64,000 bases of DNA from Williamsia serinedens. GTDB taxonomy: Bacteria > Actinomycetota > Actinomycetes > Mycobacteriales > Mycobacteriaceae. Of the stretch, positions 22,731 through 29,408 are shown piece after piece. The first letter of the stretch is position 1. Each line of letters begins with the position of its first letter. The notes beneath the pieces were generated by a model. The model worked only from the letters and a program-made list of their open reading frames with translations. It was not told the origin of the DNA and did not search any database. The stretch spans positions 1 through 64,000 of the forward strand of contig NZ_JAMTCG010000011.1 in the NCBI RefSeq assembly GCF_024171725.1, in the 5' to 3' direction. Both the position numbers and the translations under genes were made by a program.

Positions 22731-23695
22731 CCATCACGATCACCCACACCCCGACCGACGGAACCCTCGTCGAGGGCACCACCCGCGGCGACGGCACCAA
22801 CACCATCCTGAGAACGGCCGGCTTCCGGTGGTTCCGCACCCTCGGACAGTGGGGCATCGCCGGCAGCCGCGACCGCGACCCCCAACGGGTACGGATCGAG
22901 CAGGCCGCCGCCGCGCTGCGGGCAGCCGGCCACACCGTCGAGGTCATCATCGACGACACCCACCGCGACCCCGCGACCGTCGAGGCCGACCGCGCCACCC
23001 GGGCCCGCGACCGCGCCGACGCCCTGGCCGCCACAGCCGACCGCCGCCGGGACCAGGCCGACGCGGCATGGGAGGCCGACCGCCGCGCCACCGCCGCACT
23101 GCCTCCCGGTGGGGAGCCGATCAAGATCGGCCACCACTCCGAACACCGCCACCGGCGCGGGATCGAGAAAGCACAGCAGGCGATGGGACGTGCGGTCGCG
23201 GCCGAACGGGACGCCGGCGAAGCAGCTCGACGCGCCGACGTCGCTTCCCGGGCCACCGATCGCCGGTACAACCCCGAAACCGTGAAGAACCGCATCGACG
23301 GACTCGAGGCCGAGCAGCGCGCCGACCAACGCGAGCTCGACGGACACACCCGCACCCTCTTCACCACCGGCGACGGGACGAAAGTCGTCGACTCCCGCAC
23401 GCCCGCGACCGGGGAGCGCCGCGACCTGCTCACCGCCCGGATGGCCGCCCGCGCCGAGGACATCGCCTACTGGGCCGAGATCCGCCGACAGCAGATCGCC
23501 GCAGGCCAGACCGGCGACTACAGCCGCGACACCATCCACCCCGGCGACCAGGTCCTCTACCGCGGGCAGTGGTTCACCGTCCGCCGCGCCAACCCCAAGA
23601 CCGTCAGCATCCCCTCGATCGTCGGCGGCTCGTGGACCGACACCATCGGCTACCACAAGCTCACCGGGCACCGGCCGACGTCGACGCCGCGGTGA
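22727..23695 (+). CDS. DUF3560-domain protein
   Basis: 322 residues from ATG 22727. The DUF3560 core is at the N-terminus: ITITHTPTDGTLVEGT, GFRWFRTLGQWGIAGSRDRD and VRIEQAAAALRAAGHTVEV. A very charged helical middle follows (A/R/D/E repeats, about 80-230), then a C-terminal SH3-like part (YRGQWFTVRRANPKTVSIPS). DUF3560 proteins are plasmid- and phage-associated; the function is unknown. Last gene of the leader F operon; terminator stem 15 bases later. Confidence 0.8.
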   Translation: MTITITHTPTDGTLVEGTTRGDGTNTILRTAGFRWFRTLGQWGIAGSRDRDPQRVRIEQAAAALRAAGHTVEVIIDDTHRDPATVEADRATRARDRADALAATADRRRDQADAAWEADRRATAALPPGGEPIKIGHHSEHRHRRGIEKAQQAMGRAVAAERDAGEAARRADVASRATDRRYNPETVKNRIDGLEAEQRADQRELDGHTRTLFTTGDGTKVVDSRTPATGERRDLLTARMAARAEDIAYWAEIRRQQIAAGQTGDYSRDTIHPGDQVLYRGQWFTVRRANPKTVSIPSIVGGSWTDTIGYHKLTGHRPTSTPR

Positions 23696-23709
23696 GGACG
23701 GGCGGTGCA

Positions 23710-23736
23710 GGCGGGCAGGCATCGAGCCTGCCCGCC
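23710..23736 (+). terminator. Terminator hairpin
   Basis: GGCGGGCAGGC with GCCTGCCCGCC, 11 bp perfect around ATCGA, closing the leader F operon. A 15-bp palindrome CTGTGGTCACCACAG follows at 23751-23765 and may be an operator. Confidence 0.75.
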
Positions 23737-23786
23737 TACAGCTGTCGCTCCTGTGGTCACCACAGGGGCGCGCGCCTTCTCATCGT

Positions 23787-23958
23787 GGCTGGCCGGGGCC
23801 CCGACCGGTCAACCCACACTCCGGGACACTCGCGTGTTCTCCGCTGCGCTACGCCCACGCGCTCCACCGACCCCAGCCACCCGCACTCGCTACGCTCGCA
23901 GCCGAAGTCGGTTCCGGTCCCTGCGCTCTACGGGGTTGACCGGCCACCCCGGCCAGCC
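23787..23958 (+). repeat. Type II long-hairpin leader repeat, copy H
   Basis: Outer stem GGCTGGCCGGGG (23787-23798) with CCCCGGCCAGCC (23947-23958), 12 bp perfect. CCGGTCAACCC (23805-23815) with GGGTTGACCGG (23933-23943), 11 bp perfect. Interior closely matches copy G with scattered substitutions. It ends 43 bases before the next gene, as in copy G (42). Confidence 0.85.
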
Positions 23959-24001
23959 CCAATCGGCGGCGTCAACGCCCACCGAACAAGGAGCACCCAT
24001 C

Positions 24002-24190
24002 ATGGCCAGCAACCGATTCCACTCCGGCACCTACTCCACCTACCGCCACCACCCCGACGGCAGCATCACCCTCGAGACCGGAGTCTGGTCACCCGAAGGA
24101 CCCATCCCCCACGACGAGCCCCAGCTCGTCGACGCCGGGGCCTGGGCCGGGCCGAACGACTTCGACCCACTCAACCCCTACAGCCGGTGA
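24002..24190 (+). CDS. Small hypothetical protein behind type II leader H
   Basis: 62 residues from ATG 24002 with AAGGAG upstream. Rich in S, T, P and D (SGTYSTYRHHPDGSITLETG, then WAGPNDFDPLNPYSR), probably a small beta-rich or partly disordered protein. Not related by eye to the product of the other type II leader. Terminator stem 6 bases after the stop. Confidence 0.65.
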   Translation: MASNRFHSGTYSTYRHHPDGSITLETGVWSPEGPIPHDEPQLVDAGAWAGPNDFDPLNPYSR

Positions 24191-24195
24191 ACGCC

Positions 24196-24227
24196 AGCGG
24201 CCCCACCCGAACACGGGTGGGGCCGCT
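24196..24227. terminator. Bidirectional terminator hairpin
   Basis: AGCGGCCCCACCC with GGGTGGGGCCGCT, 13 bp perfect around 6 bases, between converging genes. Confidence 0.8.
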
Positions 24228-24240
24228 ACCGGCATGTACC

Positions 24241-24471
24241 TCACGCGCCAGGGCCATCGCGGCGCCACCGGCGCCAACCTGCCCGGGCCAGGCCGAACAC
24301 CGCTGCAATAACCACGATTACAGCGGTAAAGGCGGCTACGCGGCCGACAGTCCAGTCGCCGAGAAGGGCGCCCCAGAACCAGAGGGCGGCGAACACGAAC
24401 GCCGACAACGCGACCCACAGCCAAAACCCGAACACCAGGTCCCCGGCTGTCGCCCGATTCGGTTCATCCAT
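24241..24471 (-). CDS. Small two-TM membrane protein
   Basis: 76 residues from ATG 24471; GGAGG lies about 12 bases upstream, and longer frames are implausible. Two membrane helices (about 12-33 VFGFWLWVALSAFVFAALWFW and 43-62 GRVAAFTAVIVVIAAVFGLA) join a short acidic N-terminus to a very basic C-terminal tail (GWRRWRRDG). No family recognised. Isolated minus-strand gene between the leader array and the nrdH cluster. Confidence 0.7.
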   Translation of the reverse strand: MDEPNRATAGDLVFGFWLWVALSAFVFAALWFWGALLGDWTVGRVAAFTAVIVVIAAVFGLARAGWRRWRRDGPGA

Positions 24472-24734
24472 ACGGGCCAACCTACCTCCGGTGTCATCCC
24501 CTGATCGGCCGATGATGACCCACGGCCGGTGTCCGGCGTCAAGCAGACGCGGCACAACAAATGCCCACGCGGTCGCATCCGCTCCCTTATTTCGCGGCCA
24601 TTTCTCGCACCCCGCAACTGGACACCTCCCACCGCCCGCACGCCCTCGCCGAATATCAGGAAATGAGGCCAAGAATGCCTCCCAACAATGCTGCGGACAC
24701 CGTTCGTAACAATGGGATAAATGGGCTAGAAGTA

Positions 24735-24763
24735 TTGCAGCGCAACGCTTTACATGCGACAAT
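24735..24763 (+). promoter_or_regulatory. Candidate sigma70-type promoter for the nrdH cluster
   Basis: TTGCAG (24735-24740), a 17-base spacer, then GACAAT (24758-24763), about 50 bases before the nrdH start, in an unusually A+T-rich patch. The rest of 24472-24814 shows no gene or strong hairpin. Confidence 0.45.
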
Positions 24764-24814
24764 AGAAGGCAAGAGGAAATGCAGTCGAACCCAACGAACA
24801 AAGGACCCGACGCC

Positions 24815-25048
24815 ATGACTGTCACCGTTTACACCAAGCCCGCGTGCGTGCAGTGCAACGCCACCTACAAGGCCCTCGACAAGGCCGGCGTCGCCTACGA
24901 GGTTGTCGACATCACCGAAGACGACTCCGCACGGGATTACGTGTTGAGCCTGGGTTACCTGGCCGCCCCGGTCGTGGTGGCCGGCGACGACCACTGGTCC
25001 GGCTTCCGGCCCGACCGCATCAAGGCACTCGCGGCGGCCGCCGCATGA
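24815..25048 (+). CDS. nrdH: NrdH-like glutaredoxin
   Basis: 77 residues from ATG 24815 with AAAGGA upstream. Thioredoxin fold: VTVYTKPACVQCNATYKALD with redox motif C-V-Q-C (11-14), the cis-Pro in APVVVAG and the NrdH signature WSGFRPDRI. NrdH passes electrons from thioredoxin reductase to class Ib ribonucleotide reductase. A plasmid copy would raise dNTP supply or redox capacity during establishment. No nrdE/F/I nearby. Downstream genes (DnaB-N-like, WhiB) follow closely on the same strand. Confidence 0.9.
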   Translation: MTVTVYTKPACVQCNATYKALDKAGVAYEVVDITEDDSARDYVLSLGYLAAPVVVAGDDHWSGFRPDRIKALAAAAA

Positions 25049-25070
25049 CCAGCAGCACCCGGGAGGCCCG

Positions 25071-25733
25071 ATGCCCGACAACGACACTGACCAGTCAAAG
25101 CCCGAAGGAGGTGGCGACGACATGACCGCAGCCCTGCTTGAGGAACCCACCGGGCTCGACGACAGCCGCGTCACCGACCCCACCGTCTACGCCGGCGCCC
25201 TGGGCGATGACCCCGACACCGAGATCTCCGTTGCCGCTGACGTCGAAGCAACCCTGCTGACCGCACTCATGTGGACCGACCAGCACAGCGCCCGCCGCAT
25301 CCTGGCCGCCGTCGAGGCCCGTCACTTCTACCGTCCCGTGCACGCCACCATCGCCGCAGCGATCGCCGAAGTCGCCGCCGCCGGCAACGACCCCACCCCG
25401 ATCCTCGTGCGAGCGCGCCTGTCCGAGACCGGTGCACTCCGCGGAGGCAGTGGACAGCTCGTGATGTCCGCGCTGGTGACGCTGACCGCCCCACTCGACC
25501 GGCCCATCACTACGACCGCCGGAATGCTCCCGCTCGCCGTGCACCTCCTCGACGCCTGGTATCGCCGCGGCTACACCGGCCTCCTGCGCCGCATGGAGCA
25601 GCACCGCCTCGAGGCATCCGTCGAGGAGCTCGGCGACTGCTGGGCACAGCTCACCCGCTTCCAGCAACGCGCCGAGGCCGACTGGATGGCCCGCCGGCAA
25701 ACACTCACCCGCGACCGCGCCGAGGAGGACTGA
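25071..25733 (+). CDS. DnaB N-terminal-domain-like protein
   Basis: 220 residues from ATG 25071 (GGGAGGCC upstream). The central part (about 53-125) matches the helical N-terminal domain of replicative helicase DnaB: EATLLTALMWTDQHSARRIL, EARHFYRPVHATIAAAI and DPTPILVRARLSETGAL. There is no RecA-type ATPase domain, so it cannot be a helicase. It may bind the host helicase or primase and recruit or block it at the plasmid. Its C-terminal helices are charged. Similar stand-alone proteins occur on actinobacterial plasmids and phages; the role is inferred. Confidence 0.75.
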   Translation: MPDNDTDQSKPEGGGDDMTAALLEEPTGLDDSRVTDPTVYAGALGDDPDTEISVAADVEATLLTALMWTDQHSARRILAAVEARHFYRPVHATIAAAIAEVAAAGNDPTPILVRARLSETGALRGGSGQLVMSALVTLTAPLDRPITTTAGMLPLAVHLLDAWYRRGYTGLLRRMEQHRLEASVEELGDCWAQLTRFQQRAEADWMARRQTLTRDRAEED

Positions 25734-25736
25734 CCC

Positions 25737-25991
25737 ATGCCCACACCGATCGACGAACCCGCCGACTGGGAAGCAGACGCGATCTGCCGCGAGGTCGACC
25801 CCGAGCTGTGGTTCCCCGAGAAGGGCGAACACTCCAAGAACGCCGCCCGGCTCTGCAACCAGTGCCCCGTGCAAGGTGAGTGCCTCGACGCCGCCCTCGA
25901 ACGCGATGAGCGGTTCGGGATCTGGGGCGGACTAAACACCCGACAACGCGACCGCCAGTTCGGCCGCGGCGCCCAGCGGCAGACCGCATGA
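25737..25991 (+). CDS. WhiB-family iron-sulfur transcription factor
   Basis: 84 residues. Four cluster cysteines C17, C40, C43 and C49 (AICREVD and LCNQCPVQGEC), then the G-I-W-G-G turn (61-65) and a basic C-terminal tail for DNA contact. Wbl proteins hold a [4Fe-4S] cluster, respond to O2, NO or redox, and act with the main sigma factor. Three bases after the preceding stop and overlapping the next start, so clearly operonic. Plasmid and phage WhiB copies can rewire host transcription. Confidence 0.95.
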   Translation: MPTPIDEPADWEADAICREVDPELWFPEKGEHSKNAARLCNQCPVQGECLDAALERDERFGIWGGLNTRQRDRQFGRGAQRQTA

Positions 25992-26239
25992 GCACCGACA
26001 CCCACCCCGCCGACGTCGACGCCGACGATCTCGACCTCGGCCGGGCCGCCGAAGATCTCCGCGCGACCGGCCTGTCCTGGCCGGCGATCGCCGACCAGCT
26101 CGCCGAGCCCCAGGTCTACGTCCAACGCGCACACACCGCCTACCTCGCACACGTCGACGAGCTCGCCGCCCGCGACCAACTGTGCCTGTTCGACGACCCC
26201 GCCAGCCTGTCGCACCCCCATGCCACCCACGCCACCTGA
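25988..26239 (+). CDS. Small HTH-like protein downstream of whiB
   Basis: 83 residues from ATG 25988, overlapping the whiB stop by 4 bases. The core AAEDLRATGLSWPAIADQLA followed by VYVQRAHTAYLAHVDEL has the look of a small helix-turn-helix (S-W-x-x-I-A-x-x-L) without a matched family. Acidic ends. Probably regulatory, possibly acting with WhiB; this is inferred from the overlap and the motif only. Confidence 0.65.
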   Translation: MSTDTHPADVDADDLDLGRAAEDLRATGLSWPAIADQLAEPQVYVQRAHTAYLAHVDELAARDQLCLFDDPASLSHPHATHAT

Positions 26240-26254
26240 CCCGAGGAGCGCACC

Positions 26255-26518
26255 ATGATCCGATCAACCGTGCACACCACCGCCAGCGACGGCATCGAGA
26301 TCAACCCGAAAGAGCCCTCGGCTGTCGCCGATTTCCTCCACGGCGGGCTCTACGCCTGGGTGGCCATGATCGTTGTGGGAGTCCTCATCGTGCCCGCCCT
26401 GGTCGCTGTCCGCCGCGGTGGACTCGTACAGTCCGGCGACCCCCGTGTCGCCACCGGGTACATCGCGGCGGCAGTGCTAATTCTGGCCGGCGTGCTGCTG
26501 GTGATGCTGTCCGTCTAG
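26255..26518 (+). CDS. Small two-TM membrane protein
   Basis: 87 residues from ATG 26255 (GAGGAGCGC upstream). A soluble 30-residue N-terminus is followed by two membrane helices, about 33-53 (YAWVAMIVVGVLIVPALVAV) and 68-87 (YIAAAVLILAGVLLVMLSV), with a short basic loop between. No family recognised. Sixteen bases after the HTH-like gene, likely the same operon. Confidence 0.7.
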   Translation: MIRSTVHTTASDGIEINPKEPSAVADFLHGGLYAWVAMIVVGVLIVPALVAVRRGGLVQSGDPRVATGYIAAAVLILAGVLLVMLSV

Positions 26519-26632
26519 GACCGCCAGCGTCATCCGGTGGCGCGAGCACGTCAGCCGCGGTGTGGGCGCGGTTGCCTGCCAGACGCGAACCCGATCCGAC
26601 GACGGCACCAGTGCCGCACGAAAGGCGAACTG

Positions 26633-26857
26633 ATGGCCCTCTCCCCCGACGTCGCCGTCCTGGGGTGGCCGCGCGCCTACCCCGAGCTGTTCGCCCAACT
26701 CGACGACCGCCAAGCCCGCGCGCTGCACAACGCGATCTCCAACAACGTGTTGGAGGGTTGGAAACCGACGCGCGACGACATCGCCGACCAGATCGACGTA
26801 ATCCTCGGCCGCATCACCGACGAAGAGTTATTCGCCCGCGCAATCCGCCGCGCCTGA
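26633..26857 (+). CDS. Small protein with VbhA-antitoxin-like motif
   Basis: 74 residues from ATG 26633 with AAAGG upstream. The C-terminal half reads ALHNAISNNVLEGWKPTRDD and then IDVILGRITDEELFAR, echoing the small-helical VbhA antitoxin domain (A-N-x-x-L-E-G-x-x-P-T/S...G-x-I-T/S-x-x-E), which inhibits Fic AMP-transferases. No Fic toxin gene (HPFxxGNG) is present in the window, so if the match is right it is an orphan. The resemblance is by eye and moderate. Its 3' end overlaps the converging M48-like gene by 30 bases. Confidence 0.6.
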   Translation: MALSPDVAVLGWPRAYPELFAQLDDRQARALHNAISNNVLEGWKPTRDDIADQIDVILGRITDEELFARAIRRA

Positions 26858-27508
26858 GCCGTCCACCGCTCGGCGGCGTTCCGAGACACTCAGCTGCTCG
26901 ACGCGCGCGATCCTTGTCGACCACCGCGGGTGCGTGTACGACGGAAAGCGGGAGTTGGTCTCAGCTCGCATCGACCGAAGCGCCGCATCGCGGCCAACAA
27001 CCCTGGCCGCCGCGGCGTCCGCGTAGAACTCCGTCGGATGCTTGAAGTAGGCGAACGGAACCAAACACACCAGCGCAAGGGCGGCTACGCCCGCGATGGT
27101 GAATCCGAACCACGGCGGCGGGGCGCCTGGGTCGGGCAAGACAGACGCGATCAGGACGATGAGCGCAGCGGCGAACGCAACCACCGGCGGAAGCATGCAG
27201 AGGATCGCGCGGCGACTCTGACGTGTGAGGTCGGGATCGGACCAATGGCCCACCTCGTGCGCGACGACGAACCGAAGTGCGTCGGCGGGCACGGCGGGGT
27301 CGGCAACGAACCCTGTCTCGCAGATGTGAACGGTGTTGGACCGCTCGTCATAGCGTCCGCGCCACGAGCCGCGCTTCCCGCGCTCGATACGAAGGGCGGG
27401 TGGCTGACGGTTCGAGCCGAGGTGCGCCACCGCTTCATCGAAGGTGGCGCGAACCAGTTCCCGCCGTGCAGCGAGCAGAGGGTCACGCGCAGCCGCCTGC
27501 GCTGTCAT
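26828..27508 (-). CDS. Membrane M48-like zinc metallopeptidase
   Basis: 226 residues from ATG 27508, chosen because it overlaps the previous stop as ATGA. Zinc motif AHEVGHWSDP (H84, E85, H88), two membrane segments (about 103-124 and 133-154), then the third-ligand helix TEFYADAAAARVVG (E160, D164). This is the HtpX/Ste24-type arrangement, with the active site facing the cytoplasm. It would process or degrade membrane proteins. Paired by overlap with a small membrane protein upstream. Confidence 0.8.
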   Translation of the reverse strand: MTAQAAARDPLLAARRELVRATFDEAVAHLGSNRQPPALRIERGKRGSWRGRYDERSNTVHICETGFVADPAVPADALRFVVAHEVGHWSDPDLTRQSRRAILCMLPPVVAFAAALIVLIASVLPDPGAPPPWFGFTIAGVAALALVCLVPFAYFKHPTEFYADAAAARVVGRDAALRSMRAETNSRFPSYTHPRWSTRIARVEQLSVSERRRAVDGSGAADCAGE

Positions 27509-27807
27509 CGGACCGGCACCGGCGCGAGCACTGATAGCACCGGCAGCTTCCACGGTGCGCGGCCGGCGATCGAGCGCCACGCCCCGTACTTCGCGGCGTA
27601 GAGCCAGTGCCCGGCCATCCACATCGCCAGGCCGACAACGATCTCAAGGCCGTTCCAGTGGGTCACGATGCCAGCGCGGATGATGACGCCGCCGACGCCG
27701 TCGATGACGGCGAGGATCCCGACGACGCGCAAGATGACCGAGCCCATCCCCCAGGTGAGGATGCCGGCAAGAACGACGATGCCGGCGAGCATCAGTAGGC
27801 CGTTCAT
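27505..27807 (-). CDS. Small membrane protein paired with the M48-like peptidase
   Basis: 100 residues from ATG 27807 with AGGAAGGGG upstream. Three hydrophobic segments: LLMLAGIVVLAGILTWGMG, VILRVVGILAVIDGVGGVII and LEIVVGLAMWMAGHWLY, then a basic end. Its stop overlaps the peptidase start. It may be a substrate, inhibitor or scaffold for the peptidase. No family recognised. Confidence 0.7.
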   Translation of the reverse strand: MNGLLMLAGIVVLAGILTWGMGSVILRVVGILAVIDGVGGVIIRAGIVTHWNGLEIVVGLAMWMAGHWLYAAKYGAWRSIAGRAPWKLPVLSVLAPVPVR

Positions 27808-27889
27808 CGCCGACCCCTTCCTGTCGTAGGTCTGTTGCTGAGTTGAGCGTTGCACCGACGTACGACAGATGCAGAATGGCTCGCCGTAT

Positions 27890-28453
27890 TCACTGCGGGC
27901 ATGCCGACCACAACCCGCGGCCCGCGGCGCGGGCCGCGTCCTGGGCGGCGCGCAGCTGCGGCCGGTACCGGTAGGGCTGGTCGGCGTAGTCGTACTCACG
28001 GCCGTAGCCCTCGGCGATCAGTTCCTCGTCGAGCATGATGCCGTCGGGCAGCCACACATACGCCAGCGTCCGGCCGTAGCGGTCGTGCCGACCGGCGACC
28101 GGATCGGACTCGAGGGTGACCGCGGTGCCGCGGCCGGCGCGCGCGGCGGTGTGCGCGCTCGCCTGCTTGCCCCAGCACTGCACCGGCGTATCGGGTTTCA
28201 CCGTCTCGGGGGTGTCGACCCCGATCAGCCGCACCCGCTGGGTGCGGTCATCGACGCGCACGAGCAGCGTGTCGCCGTCGATCGCCCGCACCACTGTCGC
28301 GTCCTGCCGCATGCCCGCTGCGGAGCTGGCCGTCACCGCGGGGGCGGCGCCGGCGTCGGTCGGCGGAACCGGCGTGCCGCACGCGGCGACCATGCCGGTC
28401 GCCGCGCACAGCATCGCCGTCGCGGCCGCGTGCCGAAGCACGCGGACTGTCAT
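27890..28453 (-). CDS. Surface thermonuclease (SNase-like) lipoprotein
   Basis: 187 residues from ATG 28453, which overlaps the stop of the preceding gene. Lipoprotein signal with lipobox V-A-A-C (C25), then the staphylococcal-nuclease fold: VVRAIDGDTLLVRV, RVRLIGVDTPET (R76, E83) and DRYGRTLAYVWLPDG (R128). It would be secreted, lipid-anchored and cleave DNA or RNA outside the membrane. On a conjugative element such nucleases may clear surface DNA or help mating; this is inferred. The relaxase gene lies 950 bases away on the other strand. Confidence 0.85.
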   Translation of the reverse strand: MTVRVLRHAAATAMLCAATGMVAACGTPVPPTDAGAAPAVTASSAAGMRQDATVVRAIDGDTLLVRVDDRTQRVRLIGVDTPETVKPDTPVQCWGKQASAHTAARAGRGTAVTLESDPVAGRHDRYGRTLAYVWLPDGIMLDEELIAEGYGREYDYADQPYRYRPQLRAAQDAARAAGRGLWSACPQ

Positions 28454-29025
28454 GCCGTGGCTCCCGCCCACTCCCGCTGTCCGGCGTCGTCGCTGACGTC
28501 ACCGGTGTCGTCGCCGGGTGTCGGTGACGGCGCTGAGTCATCGGCCGCCGCGGACTCGGACTCCTGCGAGTCGCCGTCCGGGTCGATGGCGTTGCCGGGC
28601 GTGCCCGACGCCGGATCGTCGCTGCTGGTCGTGTCGTCTCCCGCGGCCGGGCGGCCGTCGGTGTGTTCACGGATGAGTGCGCTGACCTCGCGGGGCGAGA
28701 GGTCAGCCAGTTCGGCGATCGTGGCAATGGTTTCGCCAGCGTCCTTCATCGCGGCCGCGGCGGCGGCCTGTTCGGCACGCGCCGCGGCGGTCGCCGACTC
28801 GAACACCTTCCCCGCCGCCGCGACCGCGGCGTCGTAGGACGCCTGCGCGGCGTCGATCGCCCTCTGCTGGGTTCTGCGGGCCTTGGCAATCACGTCGTCC
28901 GCCGACAGCAGCGTCGCGAGGTTCTGCTCGGCGAGCGCCTCACGCTGTCGCTGGGCCTCGCGGGCCGCGGCGAGCTTCTCGCGGGCCTTGGAGCGTGCAG
29001 ACACTTTGGTACCGGTCGAGGGCAT
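28450..29025 (-). CDS. Coiled-coil protein with HTH-like core
   Basis: 191 residues from ATG 29025 (GGAGGATCC upstream). Residues 10-95 form a strongly predicted coiled coil (KAREKLAAAREAQRQREAL, then Ala-rich heptads). Residues 98-120 (ETIATIAELADLSPREVSAL) look like a helix-turn-helix, and the remaining 70 residues are acidic and disordered. It could bind oriT-proximal DNA as an accessory protein, given its place next to the relaxase gap; that is inference. Operonic with the nuclease lipoprotein. Confidence 0.7.
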   Translation of the reverse strand: MPSTGTKVSARSKAREKLAAAREAQRQREALAEQNLATLLSADDVIAKARRTQQRAIDAAQASYDAAVAAAGKVFESATAAARAEQAAAAAAMKDAGETIATIAELADLSPREVSALIREHTDGRPAAGDDTTSSDDPASGTPGNAIDPDGDSQESESAAADDSAPSPTPGDDTGDVSDDAGQREWAGATA

Positions 29026-29408
29026 GGCGGATCCTCCGGGATCTCACGCGCCATTCCTCCCGACCCTCCGGCCGATGGCAGCCACAGAATACCGGCCCCC
29101 CGCCGGCGCTGTCAGCGCCGCCACGCGGCCCCCGGGGTGCTCTGGCAGACCTCGTTGCCCCGGGACACGGGAACGGTCTGCACACACCCAGGAAGGTTCA
29201 CCCCGCTCGCTGCACTGCCATCTCTGCACCCCGCTTCCTCGTCCTCACCTTCGTTCATCCGCATCCGCACCCATCGACGTCGACCAGCTCGCAGCCACCC
29301 TCCCAGGGCCACTGACGTGCCCCACCCAGAAAGATCCGACATACCTCTGGCAGATGTTCTGACTTGGCGGTGCCTGCCCGGTCTGTGCGGGCTACGCTGG
29401 GCCGCGTG
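29026..29408. promoter_or_regulatory. Divergent gap upstream of relaxase: candidate oriT and promoters
   Basis: 383 bases without a gene between a minus-strand coiled-coil protein and the relaxase. Contains a perfect hairpin GGCGCTG/CAGCGCC (29105-29119) and an A/T-rich patch near 29330-29355. A TACGCT -10-like hexamer (29393-29398) would start transcription at about the GTG/ATG, giving a leaderless relaxase message. MobF relaxases usually nick close to their own gene, so oriT most likely lies here. The nic sequence itself was not identified. Confidence 0.5.

Noticed and set aside
10526-23958. Leader repeats as MITEs or simple insertion elements
   Set aside because: All eight copies have the same orientation relative to genes, similar spacing to starts, and compensated stem changes; no target-site duplications were seen. 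Not fully excluded.
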